A stretch of 64,000 nt of DNA, taken from NCBI GenBank assembly GCA_947460615.1, contig CANHHG010000003.1, positions 1 through 64,000 on the forward strand, given 5' to 3'. This document shows, in pieces, positions 29,930 to 39,272 of this stretch. The translations under genes were made by a program, and so were the position numbers. Within the stretch, counting starts at the first letter, position 1; every line of letters starts with the position of its first letter. The notes below the pieces were generated by a model. The model saw only the letters and a list, made by a program, of their open reading frames with translations. It was not told where the DNA came from and searched no databases. Source of the stretch: Bacteroidota bacterium (GTDB lineage: Bacteria > Bacteroidota > Bacteroidia > Flavobacteriales > Flavobacteriaceae).

Positions 29930-30385
29930 TTATTTAATTCTAATTTTTTCTAAAAGATGGTTTAATTGTTCTAATTCACCCGAAGTTAAATTAGCTACAA
30001 TATCTTTTTCATAATGGTCTACTTTAGGATCTAATTCTTTCAATATGGCTAATCCTTTTTCAGTAATTAATACTTCAATTTTTCTGCGATTTTCTTTGCA
30101 AACTTTTCGTGTAACCAATTCTTTTACTAGTAATTTATCTACTAATCGGGTAGTGTTGCTTGTTTTTGCAATCATTCGCTCTTGAATCACACACATATTA
30201 GCAGGACTTCCTTTTTGACCTCTTAAAATTCGTAAAACATTATATTGTTCGTTTGACAAATCATAGGGTTTAAGAATTTCAATCAATCGCTCGTTTATAT
30301 TATTTTGTGTGTAAATAATATTTAATACCGCTTTTTGAGATAATCCCATACTTACACTAGATTTTACAACTTCTTCAATTTTCAT
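29930..30385 (-). CDS. MarR family transcriptional regulator
   Basis: QYNVLRILRG...VIQERMIAKTSNTTRLVDKLLVKELVTRKVCKENRRKIEVLITEKG wHTH. Confidence 0.92.
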   Translation of the reverse strand: MKIEEVVKSSVSMGLSQKAVLNIIYTQNNINERLIEILKPYDLSNEQYNVLRILRGQKGSPANMCVIQERMIAKTSNTTRLVDKLLVKELVTRKVCKENRRKIEVLITEKGLAILKELDPKVDHYEKDIVANLTSGELEQLNHLLEKIRIK

Positions 30386-30416
30386 ATTTGTTATTACAAA
30401 ATTTGTAGATACAAAT
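30386..30416. promoter_or_regulatory. tandem palindromes, putative MarR operator
   Basis: ATTTGTTATTACAAAATTTGTAGATACAAAT; includes perfect ATTTGTA-GA-TACAAAT (30401-30416) and near-palindrome ATTTGTTATTACAAAA (30386-30401), abutting the marR start codon. Confidence 0.55.
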
Positions 30417-30569
30417 GTAATTTTATTTTCATTGCCTATTTATTTTACCTTGTTATTTTTATGTTAATATTTTTACCGCTAAATGATTTATTAACTTCTA
30501 ATTTTAAATGTGATGAATTATTAATATATTCGCTTTAGATTATTAATAAGTAACAAATTAACATAGGGA

Positions 30570-30875
30570 ATGAATTTAGAGCAAGAAGTCTGGAGAGATC
30601 AACTAAAAAACGATGCTAATGCTATAGTTTTAGATGTAAGAACTGAAGAGGAGTTTAATGAAGGTTTTATTCCTGAAGCCATTAACATTGATATTTATAA
30701 AGGGCAGGGGTTTATTTATGCCATTGAAGAGTTAGATAAATCCAAGAATTATTATGTTTATTGTAGGTCAGGTGGACGAAGCGGTCAAGCTTGTTCCATT
30801 ATGAATCAGTTGGGTTTTGATAACTCCTTTAATTTACTTGGAGGAATTATGAATTGGGAAGGTGAAATTATATAA
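30570..30875 (+). CDS. rhodanese-like domain-containing protein
   Basis: LDVRTEEEFNEGFIPEAINID...YVYCRSGGRSGQAC. Confidence 0.92.
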   Translation: MNLEQEVWRDQLKNDANAIVLDVRTEEEFNEGFIPEAINIDIYKGQGFIYAIEELDKSKNYYVYCRSGGRSGQACSIMNQLGFDNSFNLLGGIMNWEGEII

Positions 30876-30963
30876 TTACATTCCCATTTTATTAGTTTGT
30901 TCAGTTGGGTGATTTCTCTCCAAAAAAGAAGGAATTGATTTTTGAAAAATTTTACAATTTATT

Positions 30964-32244
30964 ATGTCAGTTATAGAAAAAACAAATGAGGAGAGATTAA
31001 TTGGATTAGAAAATAAATTTGGAGCGCATAATTATCATCCTCTTCCTGTAGTTTTAAATAGAGGAGAAGGAGTTTATGTTTGGGATGTGGAAGGTAAACG
31101 TTACTATGATTTTTTATCTGCTTATTCCGCTGTAAATCAAGGTCATTGTCATCCAAAAATCATAGAAGCGTTAGTAAATCAAGCTCAAAAATTAACTTTA
31201 ACTTCTCGAGCTTTTTACAACGATCAACTAGGTTTATTTGAAGAGTTCATTACTAATTACTTTGGATTTGATAAGGTATTACCAATGAATACAGGTGCTG
31301 AAGCAGTAGAAACCGCTCTTAAACTTTGTAGGAAATGGGCCTATGAAGTAAAGGGGATTCAAGAACAAAAAGCGCAAATAATTGTTTGTGATGGTAACTT
31401 TCATGGCAGAACCACTACTATTATCTCTTTTTCTAATGATGAAAATGCTAGAAAGAATTTCGGTCCCTACACTGAAGGGTTTATCAAAATACCTTATAAT
31501 GACCTAGAAGCATTAGAAAATACCCTAAAATCATCCGATTCAATTGCTGGGTTTTTAGTAGAGCCTATTCAAGGAGAAGCTGGAGTTTATACCCCTGGAG
31601 ACGATTACATGTTAAAAGCAAAAGAACTTTGTAGTCAATACAATGTTTTATTTATTGCCGATGAAATTCAAACAGGAATTGCAAGAACAGGTTCGTTACT
31701 TGCGGTATGTGGAAATTGTAATTGCGAAAATAAATGCGAGAAACAAAGTACCTATGCTACTCCAGATATATTAATTTTAGGAAAAGCGTTGTCCGGTGGT
31801 GTTTATCCAGTTTCAGCTGTTTTAGCTAACAATTCTATAATGAATGTGATTAAGCCGGGCCAACATGGTTCAACTTTTGGGGGAAATCCTATAGCAGCAT
31901 CAGTTGCTATTGCGGCCCTTAAAGTAGTTAATGAAGAATATTTAATCAAGAACGCTCGTGTTTTAGGGAATCTTTTTAGAATTAAACTGAATGAATATAT
32001 CCCTAATTCAAATGTTGCTATTTTAGTTCGTGGCCGAGGCTTGTTAAACGCAATTGTGATCAATGATACTGAAGAAAGCGATACTGCTTGGAATATTTGT
32101 ATGGCTTTACGCGACAATGGATTGTTAGCAAAACCAACTCACGGTAATATCATCCGTTTTGCACCGCCATTGGTAATTAATGAAGCACAATTGTTAGATT
32201 GTGTAGACATAATAATTAGAACCTTAAAACAATTTGATCGATAA
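30964..32244 (+). CDS. rocD: ornithine--oxo-acid transaminase
   Basis: [24 protein letters not shown]...[13 protein letters not shown]...[13 protein letters not shown]...[15 protein letters not shown]. Confidence 0.95.
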   Translation: MSVIEKTNEERLIGLENKFGAHNYHPLPVVLNRGEGVYVWDVEGKRYYDFLSAYSAVNQGHCHPKIIEALVNQAQKLTLTSRAFYNDQLGLFEEFITNYFGFDKVLPMNTGAEAVETALKLCRKWAYEVKGIQEQKAQIIVCDGNFHGRTTTIISFSNDENARKNFGPYTEGFIKIPYNDLEALENTLKSSDSIAGFLVEPIQGEAGVYTPGDDYMLKAKELCSQYNVLFIADEIQTGIARTGSLLAVCGNCNCENKCEKQSTYATPDILILGKALSGGVYPVSAVLANNSIMNVIKPGQHGSTFGGNPIAASVAIAALKVVNEEYLIKNARVLGNLFRIKLNEYIPNSNVAILVRGRGLLNAIVINDTEESDTAWNICMALRDNGLLAKPTHGNIIRFAPPLVINEAQLLDCVDIIIRTLKQFDR

Positions 32245-32245
32245 A

Positions 32246-32277
32246 TAAAAAAAAACCTCTATATAGAGGGTTTTTTT
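32246..32277. terminator. bidirectional intrinsic terminator
   Basis: AAAAAAAAACCTCTATATAGAGGGTTTTTTT. Confidence 0.88.
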
Positions 32278-32286
32278 ATTAAATAT

Positions 32287-32625
32287 TTATTGACTTTGTT
32301 CTTGCTGGTATTTGGCTTTAGCTTCCAAATTCTTCTGGAATTCTAATAATTTTTCTGGACCAAGGGAATATAAATATACAAATGCAAGTAGAGTCAATGC
32401 ACTTAAAACTATCCCTACCATCCCTAAAATTCTTCCAACATTCAAATTCTTATAATTTAAATACAATTCAGGATTTTCTTTATACATTTTTAAATCTTTG
32501 TTGGCTAAAACAACTGCTATAATCCCAAAGGTTAAGCCAATAAAACCATAGCAACAACAAGTTACAATTGATAATATTCCTAAAACAAGAACTGCGGTTC
32601 CGTTGGGTAGATTTCTTTTTTCCAT
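32287..32625 (-). CDS. CCC motif membrane protein (DUF4190-like)
   Basis: VLGILSIVTCCCYGFIGLTFGIIAVVLANKDLKMYKENPELY. Confidence 0.88.
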   Translation of the reverse strand: MEKRNLPNGTAVLVLGILSIVTCCCYGFIGLTFGIIAVVLANKDLKMYKENPELYLNYKNLNVGRILGMVGIVLSALTLLAFVYLYSLGPEKLLEFQKNLEAKAKYQQEQSQ

Positions 32626-32636
32626 AGAAGTAATAA

Positions 32637-32921
32637 TTAAATATTTGTTAATTTGTAAATATAGGAAATAATCATAATTAATGCATTAGTTATGGCTAAT
32701 CCTATTATTAATTTTTGGTAGTTTCTTTTTTTATCAATTAAATGTAAACCTATCAAACCAAAAAGGAGTAGGGTTGAATAAATTGCCGGAAACTGATAAA
32801 ACGCCTTAGTAAATTCGCCATTCAGAAGTAAAAGTAAAGAACGCTGAGTTCCACAACCAATACAATCGAATCCAAATAGCGATTTGTTCATACAGGGCAA
32901 CATATATTTTTCGACATTCAA
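32637..32921 (-). CDS. DUF2752 domain-containing protein
   Basis: FGFDCIGCGTQRSLLLLLNGEFTKAFYQFPAIY. Confidence 0.9.
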   Translation of the reverse strand: MNVEKYMLPCMNKSLFGFDCIGCGTQRSLLLLLNGEFTKAFYQFPAIYSTLLLFGLIGLHLIDKKRNYQKLIIGLAITNALIMIISYIYKLTNI

Positions 32922-32999
32922 ACCTTAGTTATTTAGAGTTGCAATTTAATACTATTTATATTCAATACCTTAATTGCTTGTTATTATTTCAAAGTTACC

Positions 33000-33007
33000 T
33001 ACTTTTG
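33000..33007 (+). promoter_or_regulatory. -7 element (TACTTTTG)
   Basis: TACTTTTG located 19 nt upstream of the 33027 ATG. Confidence 0.4.
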
Positions 33008-33026
33008 AATTATTAAAAAATACACT

Positions 33027-33209
33027 ATGAAAAAAGTCTTACTTCCAATAATGATAATTGCTATTTTAATTGCTTTTTATGAGCAAAGTTTGGATAAAAA
33101 AAACGTTTATATTCAGGTAATTTCAATTGTAATTTTTATGATTGGAATGATGAAATTAAGCGCTAAAGTACCAAGTAAAAATCAAGATAAAGAAGAGAAA
33201 GATGTTTAG
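33027..33209 (+). CDS. small membrane protein
   Basis: 60 aa, two hydrophobic stretches; 8-nt overlap with the downstream Smr gene. Confidence 0.65.
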   Translation: MKKVLLPIMIIAILIAFYEQSLDKKNVYIQVISIVIFMIGMMKLSAKVPSKNQDKEEKDV

Positions 33210-33753
33210 TATAGGGGATAAGGTTGCTGTGCTTGATGATGCTATTAATGGTGTTGTGGTTTTAATTAAAAACAGTGAAGTTTCTATCGAAACCACCGAT
33301 GGATTTACGATGACATTTTTTGTCAATGAATTAATTAAAATAAACGATACCAGTATTTTAAGTAAAGATATAGGAAGTTTTAATTCAACTAAAATTAAAT
33401 TTGAAAAAGAAGAGTCCAAACCTCGAAGTTTTGTAAAAGTTAAGAAGAATAAGAACGAAATTCCCGCTCCTGAATTTGATTTGCACATCGAAAAATTGGT
33501 TCCGAATTTCAGAGGAATGAGTAATTATGATATTCTTACTTTGCAAACGGAAACAGCAAAAAGACACCTTGAATTTGCGATCAGAAATCGCATTCCAAAA
33601 ATTGTATTTATTCATGGAGTTGGGGAAGGAATTTTAAAAGCAGAACTTGATTTTCTTATGGGAAGATACGATCAGATTTTCTTCCAAGAAGCCAATTACC
33701 AAAAATATGGCCAGGGCGCAACGGAAGTTTTTATCAAGCATAATGTGAAATAA
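33202..33753 (+). CDS. Smr (MutS2 C-terminal-like) domain-containing protein
   Basis: FDLHIEKLVPN...HLEFAIRNRIPKIVFIHGVGEGILKAEL...YQKYGQGATEVFIK. Confidence 0.88.
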   Translation: MFSIGDKVAVLDDAINGVVVLIKNSEVSIETTDGFTMTFFVNELIKINDTSILSKDIGSFNSTKIKFEKEESKPRSFVKVKKNKNEIPAPEFDLHIEKLVPNFRGMSNYDILTLQTETAKRHLEFAIRNRIPKIVFIHGVGEGILKAELDFLMGRYDQIFFQEANYQKYGQGATEVFIKHNVK

Positions 33754-33764
33754 TTTGACTTTAT

Positions 33765-34295
33765 TTAAGGAGCTGTTACGTAGTTTCCATAAATAAAATT
33801 CTCATAGGTAAAAGTATTCACACCATTTGAAAAAGTGATATTTTTAAATACCACATAATGGTTGTAACCTGTTACAGTATTTGTAGTTGGATTTAATATT
33901 TGTGTAGTAGTTACTTCAATTAGTCCGCTGGTTCCTGTAACACCATCGGTAGCATACCATTCGTTAATAACTGAAGGGGTAGCAGGAGGTAGAGTTTCAC
34001 AAAAATAAGATGTGTTAACTGTGGAATTGAATGATCTGTAAATTACTTGATTACTACTGTTGATTACTATTGTTCTTGGTGAATTTGAAGCAGTTACGGA
34101 GTTTGCAAATGTTGTAATTGGAGTTCTTAATATTAGCGCTTCGTTGTTTTTCACTTTAAAAAACAATCCGTTATTGGGAGTGCAGCTATTAATCGCTGCA
34201 GCTGGATCAAAATTAAAAGTGTCGAATGAAATTTCTCCATCATCACAACTATTGAAAATAAAAATGCAAATAAGTAAAGTAATAATTTTTTTCAT
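33765..34295 (-). CDS. hypothetical lipoprotein
   Basis: MKKIITLLICIFIFNSCDDGEISFD lipobox; start trimmed from 34373. Confidence 0.72.
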   Translation of the reverse strand: MKKIITLLICIFIFNSCDDGEISFDTFNFDPAAAINSCTPNNGLFFKVKNNEALILRTPITTFANSVTASNSPRTIVINSSNQVIYRSFNSTVNTSYFCETLPPATPSVINEWYATDGVTGTSGLIEVTTTQILNPTTNTVTGYNHYVVFKNITFSNGVNTFTYENFIYGNYVTAP

Positions 34296-34467
34296 GATTA
34301 TGTATTTGACACAAAAATATAATTTTATTTGCAGGTATTCTGTAGTTTGAAGAATCAATTTTTTATAAGACAATTTATTTATTGTAAATACTATTCCACA
34401 TTGATTTGATTTCCTATTTTTGTATTCAAAATTGATGAGAGTTTATCAATAAAAGTTAATAAAATTT

Positions 34468-35592
34468 ATGAATAAAGTATATTTAGATAACGCAGCCACT
34501 ACACAAATTCGTGAAGAAGTAATTCGAGAAATGGTTGAAGTAATGTCAAATGATTTTGGAAACCCCTCATCTACTCATAGTTTTGGTAGAAATGCAAAAA
34601 ATATAATTGAGCTTTCTAGAAAAGCCATAGCTAAAGAATTGAATTGTAATGCTCAGGAAATTATATTTACCTCCGGTGGAACAGAATCGAATAATATTAT
34701 CCTTCGTTCTTGTGTTAAAGATTTACAAGTGAAGAGAATTATTACTTCCAAAATTGAGCACCATGCCGTTTTGCATACTATTGAAGCTTTGCAAAAAGAA
34801 TTTGGAATTCAAGTAGATTATGTAGCAGTTAAAAAGGATGGCAGTATCGATGTTAATAACTTGGTAGAATTACTTTCTCAAAATATTAAAACGTTAGTGA
34901 GTTTGATGCATGTTAATAATGAGGTTGGAGCAGTATTAGATATTGACTTGGTGGCAAGAATTTGTCAACAGAATCAGGCCTTATTCCATTCAGATACCGT
35001 ACAATCCGTGGCTAAAACAGAATTGGATTTACAAAATACTCCTGTAGATTTTATTGTAGCTGCAGCACATAAATTCCATGGACCAAAAGGGATAGGATTT
35101 GCATTTATTAGAAAAAATTCAGGATTACAACCGCTAATTTATGGAGGAGAACAAGAAAAAGGTTTGCGTCCTGGAACTGAAGCTGTTCACCAAATAGCAG
35201 GAATGGCTAAGGCAGTTGAATTAGCGTTAGCTAATTTAGACGAAGAAAGAAATGGAATTTTAGCACTTAAGAATTATCTTATCGATAGATTAGAAAATGA
35301 GTTTCCTGATTTTAAAATCAATGGTTCTAAAGACGGTTTTTACAATGTATTGAATATTATTTTACCCTTTTCAGAAGATAAATCAGCAATGATTTTATTT
35401 GGATTAGACATAAAAGGAATCGCTGTTTCTCGAGGCAGCGCTTGCCAATCAGGAAGTGCTAAGCCATCACATGTTTTGGCTGAATTTTTATCAGAGGAAG
35501 ATTTGAAAAAACCAAGTTTACGTGTTTCTTTTAGTCATTACAATACCAAAAACGACATCGATTTATTAATTGATGGATTAAAGGGAGTTTAA
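34468..35592 (+). CDS. cysteine desulfurase (NifS/IscS family)
   Basis: YLDNAATTQIREEV...SGGTESNNII...HKFHGPKGIGF...SRGSACQSGSAKPSHVL. Confidence 0.94.
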   Translation: MNKVYLDNAATTQIREEVIREMVEVMSNDFGNPSSTHSFGRNAKNIIELSRKAIAKELNCNAQEIIFTSGGTESNNIILRSCVKDLQVKRIITSKIEHHAVLHTIEALQKEFGIQVDYVAVKKDGSIDVNNLVELLSQNIKTLVSLMHVNNEVGAVLDIDLVARICQQNQALFHSDTVQSVAKTELDLQNTPVDFIVAAAHKFHGPKGIGFAFIRKNSGLQPLIYGGEQEKGLRPGTEAVHQIAGMAKAVELALANLDEERNGILALKNYLIDRLENEFPDFKINGSKDGFYNVLNIILPFSEDKSAMILFGLDIKGIAVSRGSACQSGSAKPSHVLAEFLSEEDLKKPSLRVSFSHYNTKNDIDLLIDGLKGV

Positions 35593-35607
35593 TTTCCAAA
35601 TTAAAAA

Positions 35608-37158
35608 TTAAAACGGTACCTCGCTATCGTCTTCCTCGAAATCATTTAAATTACTTCCAAATGCTTCATTAGGGGTAGGTAAATTTTTAGTTTGAAAAGG
35701 ATTGTCGTCATGGTTCATTTTTGAAGGTAAATCATCAAAAGTACCACTATAGGTTTCTAAGTTTTCGAATTTTCCAAGGTTACCAACGAATTTCAATTTC
35801 ACACTCTCTAAACTACCATTACGGTGTTTTGCAATAATAAATTCTGCTTGACCTTGAGTAGGTGAGTTTCCTTCGTCATCCCATTCATCTAATTTGTAAT
35901 ACTCCGGACGATAAATAAACGATACAATGTCGGCATCTTGCTCAATGGCTCCTGATTCTCTAAGGTCTGACAATAGTGGTCTTTTATGTCCTGGACGAGT
36001 TTCTACCGCACGAGATAATTGTGAAAGTGCAATTACAGGAACTCCAAGCTCTTTTGCTAATGCTTTTAAGTTTCTTGAAATAGTGGATATTTCTTGCTCT
36101 CTGTTTCCAGATCCTTTTCCGTTGTTTCCTCCGGCAGTCATTAATTGAAGGTAATCCACTATAATCAGTTTAATCCCGTGTTGTGAAGCCAAACGTCTCG
36201 ATTTTGCTCTTAAATCAAAAATGGATAGGGAAGGGGTGTCGTCAATAAATAAAGGGGCTTTCTCTAAGTTTTTCACCTTTATACTCAATTGTTCCCATTC
36301 GTGTTTTTCTAATTTACCTGTTCTTAATTTTTCTGAAGAAAGTCCTGTTTCAGAGGAGATCAATCTGGTGATCAATTGAACCGAGGACATTTCAAGAGAA
36401 AATAGTGCCACTGGGTGACCATAATCGATCGCGACGTTTCTAGCCATAGAAAGTACGAATGCCGTTTTTCCCATACCTGGTCGTGCTGCTATGATAATTA
36501 AATCACTTGGCTGCCAACCGGAGGTTACTTTGTCCAAACTATCAAATCCAGTTGCAATTCCACTCAAACCTTCTTTTCCAGCAATTTCTTCAATTCTCTT
36601 TTTGGCTTGAATCACCAAACTTTGAGCAGTTTCAGAACTACGTTTAATGTTTCCTTGCGTTACTTCGTATAATTTAGATTCTGCTTTGTCTAATAAATCA
36701 AAAACATCCGTTGATTCATCATAAGAATCTTCAATTATTTCAGATGAAATGCGAATCAAACTACGTTGAATAAATTTTTGTAAAATAATTCTCGAGTGAA
36801 ATTCAATATGTGCCGAAGAAGATATTTTTTGGGTAAGTTGAATTAAATAATAATCACCTCCAGCCAATTCTAGCTTCCCATTTTTTCTAAGTTGTGCCGA
36901 TACGGTCAATAAATCTACAGGTTGTGAATCGGTAAACAACTGAAATATAGATTCGAAAATATATTTATGGGCGTCTTTATAAAACGCTTCAGGCTGTAAA
37001 ATATCAATAACTTCATCCACCCCTTTTTTATCAATCATCATCGCTCCCAATACCGCTTCCTCTAATTCTAGAGTTTGTGGTGGGAGTTTTCCTTTTTCTA
37101 AATTAATAATGGTAGTTTTTTCTACTTTTATAGGGTTGAGGTTGAGCGATTTTTCCAT
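35608..37158 (-). CDS. dnaB: replicative DNA helicase
   Basis: PPQTLELEEAVLGAMM...AARPGMGKTAFVLSMARN...VDYLQLM...LSQLSRAVETRPGHKRPLLSDLRESGAIEQDAD. Confidence 0.97.
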   Translation of the reverse strand: MEKSLNLNPIKVEKTTIINLEKGKLPPQTLELEEAVLGAMMIDKKGVDEVIDILQPEAFYKDAHKYIFESIFQLFTDSQPVDLLTVSAQLRKNGKLELAGGDYYLIQLTQKISSSAHIEFHSRIILQKFIQRSLIRISSEIIEDSYDESTDVFDLLDKAESKLYEVTQGNIKRSSETAQSLVIQAKKRIEEIAGKEGLSGIATGFDSLDKVTSGWQPSDLIIIAARPGMGKTAFVLSMARNVAIDYGHPVALFSLEMSSVQLITRLISSETGLSSEKLRTGKLEKHEWEQLSIKVKNLEKAPLFIDDTPSLSIFDLRAKSRRLASQHGIKLIIVDYLQLMTAGGNNGKGSGNREQEISTISRNLKALAKELGVPVIALSQLSRAVETRPGHKRPLLSDLRESGAIEQDADIVSFIYRPEYYKLDEWDDEGNSPTQGQAEFIIAKHRNGSLESVKLKFVGNLGKFENLETYSGTFDDLPSKMNHDDNPFQTKNLPTPNEAFGSNLNDFEEDDSEVPF

Positions 37159-37245
37159 TGAGCGAATTTACCAAAAAAATAAAAAAAATCCTGAAGGAGT
37201 TATTAGTAATATTTGTTGATAACTAACTATTTTATGTTTATAAGT

Positions 37246-37280
37246 AAAAAAAAATCCGAAACGGTAAGGCTTCGGATTTT
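37246..37280 (-). terminator. intrinsic terminator downstream of accA
   Basis: ATCCGAAACGGTAAGGCTTCGGAT with a T tract on the minus strand. Confidence 0.82.
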
Positions 37281-37298
37281 ATAATGATTTTAACTAGT

Positions 37299-38252
37299 TT
37301 ATTCTTTATATTCACCCATCTTACTGTATTTGTCCATTCTTTTTGCTACTAATTCAGTTGTTGATAAGTCTTTTAGTTCATTGTAACCTTTCAAGATGTA
37401 TTTTTCTACTGTTTTAAAGGTAGTTTCACGATCATAATGAGCTCCTCCAAGAGGTTCTGGAATAATGTCATCTACTAATTTTTGCTTTTTCATATCGGCA
37501 GAAGTCAGTTTTAATGCGTCAGCCGCTTGTTCTTTGTATTCCCAGCTTTTCCATAAAATTGACGAACAAGATTCAGGTGATATTACTGAGTACCAAGTGT
37601 TTTCCAACATATATACTTTATCTCCAACACCTATTCCTAATGCACCACCAGAAGCTCCTTCACCTACAATTACAGTAATAATTGGCACTTTTAATCGCAT
37701 CATTTCAAGAATGTTTCTTGCAATTGCTTCACCTTGTCCACGTTCTTCCGCTTCTAAACCTGGGTATGCGCCTGGAGTATCAATTAAGGTAACCACAGGA
37801 ATTCCAAATTTTTCAGCCATTTTCATTAAACGTAAGGCTTTTCTGTATCCTTCAGGATTTGCCATACCGAAGTTACGGTATTGACGCGTTTTGGTATTGT
37901 ACCCTTTTTGTTGGCCTACAATCATGAAAGATTGTCCTCCAATTTTCCCTAATCCACCGATCATGGCTTTATCGTCTTTGAAATTCCTATCACCAAACAT
38001 TTCAAGAAAAGTGTCTCCGCACAAAGCGTTAACATGGTCCATAGTATAAGGACGGTTTGGATGACGAGACAATTGAACGCGTTGCCAAGCAGTTAGGTTT
38101 TTATATATTTCGCGTTTAGTTTCTTCTAATTTTTTTGCGATCTGCTTACATGGGTCTGAAACATCAACATCTGATTCTTGACCAATGATTTCACATTTGT
38201 CTAATTGATCTTCTAATTCTTTTATAGGTAGTTCAAAATCTAAATATTCCAT
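37299..38252 (-). CDS. accA: acetyl-CoA carboxylase carboxyltransferase subunit alpha
   Basis: [12 protein letters not shown]...[25 protein letters not shown]...[15 protein letters not shown]...[10 protein letters not shown]. Confidence 0.97.
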   Translation of the reverse strand: MEYLDFELPIKELEDQLDKCEIIGQESDVDVSDPCKQIAKKLEETKREIYKNLTAWQRVQLSRHPNRPYTMDHVNALCGDTFLEMFGDRNFKDDKAMIGGLGKIGGQSFMIVGQQKGYNTKTRQYRNFGMANPEGYRKALRLMKMAEKFGIPVVTLIDTPGAYPGLEAEERGQGEAIARNILEMMRLKVPIITVIVGEGASGGALGIGVGDKVYMLENTWYSVISPESCSSILWKSWEYKEQAADALKLTSADMKKQKLVDDIIPEPLGGAHYDRETTFKTVEKYILKGYNELKDLSTTELVAKRMDKYSKMGEYKE

Positions 38253-38375
38253 AGGGTATGTGCATTTATATTTTATAAGGCAAATATAGTTTTTAATTTA
38301 AAGATTGAAAAATTTAATAGATGGAAAATGACAATAATTCGAACGAAGTTGATATTTGGAATGTAATATTATAGA

Positions 38376-39272
38376 TTACTTTTTCATCCTTTTATTAGTT
38401 TTAAGAAAATACTTAATTACTCCATTTAGGATTACTGTTGAAAGAATTAGTAATGCACCGATATAGAAATTAACGCTCATTTTTTCCGTTTCTTTAAATA
38501 CAATCACAGCCAAAATAATTCCGTAAATAGGTTCTAAATTAATAGTCAGCATTACGGTATACGGACTTAAAAACTTCATAACCTTCACTGAAGCAATGAA
38601 AGCATAAGCGGTACAAAAAGTACTTAGAATGATAAGACAAACCCAATCCGAATTTGAAATTTCAAAGAATTTAGAATTGAAACTCCCGGAAAACATCAGG
38701 AATATAGAAAAGAATAAAACGCCACCCAAAAGTTCGTAAAAGGAAATTATTGACGAATCATATTCTTTAGCATACTTGCCATTAATCATGGAAAATAAAG
38801 CGGATAAAAACGCCGAGCTTAACGCTAATAATATTCCGTTAATGAACTGCCCGTCGATATTAAAAATAATATAAAGCCCCAGAAAAACAATGATTCCAAA
38901 GACAACTTCATACCATATTATTTTTCTACCAAAGAATAGGGGTTCCATTAATGATGCGAAAAAAGCGCCTGTAGATAAACAGGCTAATGTGACTGAAATA
39001 TTGGACACCTTGATTGCCTTAAAAAAGGTAAACCAGTGTAAGGCAATTATTAAACCCGCAAATAAAAACCCGATTATTGTTTTAATAGGTATTTTTAGGG
39101 AGGTTTTTTTAATCCAAATGTAAACTAGTATAAAGCCAACGGCCAACAGCATTCTGAACCAAACTAAAGGCAAGGCATCTAGAGAAATTAGTTTTCCTAA
39201 CACCGCTGTAAATCCCCAAACAAAAACTATAAAATGGAGGTGTAAGTAACTTTTTAGGTTATCGTTTTGCAT
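38376..39272 (-). CDS. DMT family (EamA) transporter
   Basis: FVWGFTAVLGKLISLDALPLVWFRMLLA...NLEPIYGIILAVIVFKE; about 10 TM. Confidence 0.9.
   Translation of the reverse strand: MQNDNLKSYLHLHFIVFVWGFTAVLGKLISLDALPLVWFRMLLAVGFILVYIWIKKTSLKIPIKTIIGFLFAGLIIALHWFTFFKAIKVSNISVTLACLSTGAFFASLMEPLFFGRKIIWYEVVFGIIVFLGLYIIFNIDGQFINGILLALSSAFLSALFSMINGKYAKEYDSSIISFYELLGGVLFFSIFLMFSGSFNSKFFEISNSDWVCLIILSTFCTAYAFIASVKVMKFLSPYTVMLTINLEPIYGIILAVIVFKETEKMSVNFYIGALLILSTVILNGVIKYFLKTNKRMKK

Noticed and set aside
31803-32117. 104-aa minus-strand ORF
   Set aside because: Antisense within rocD.
33156-33488. 110-aa minus-strand ORF
   Set aside because: Antisense to the Smr-domain gene; composition explained by the reverse of that frame.
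35608-37158. Possible intein in dnaB
   Set aside because: The length (516 aa) and uninterrupted helicase motifs show no intein.
37465-37884. 139-aa plus-strand ORF
   Set aside because: Antisense shadow of accA; low-complexity Pro/Ser-rich translation.
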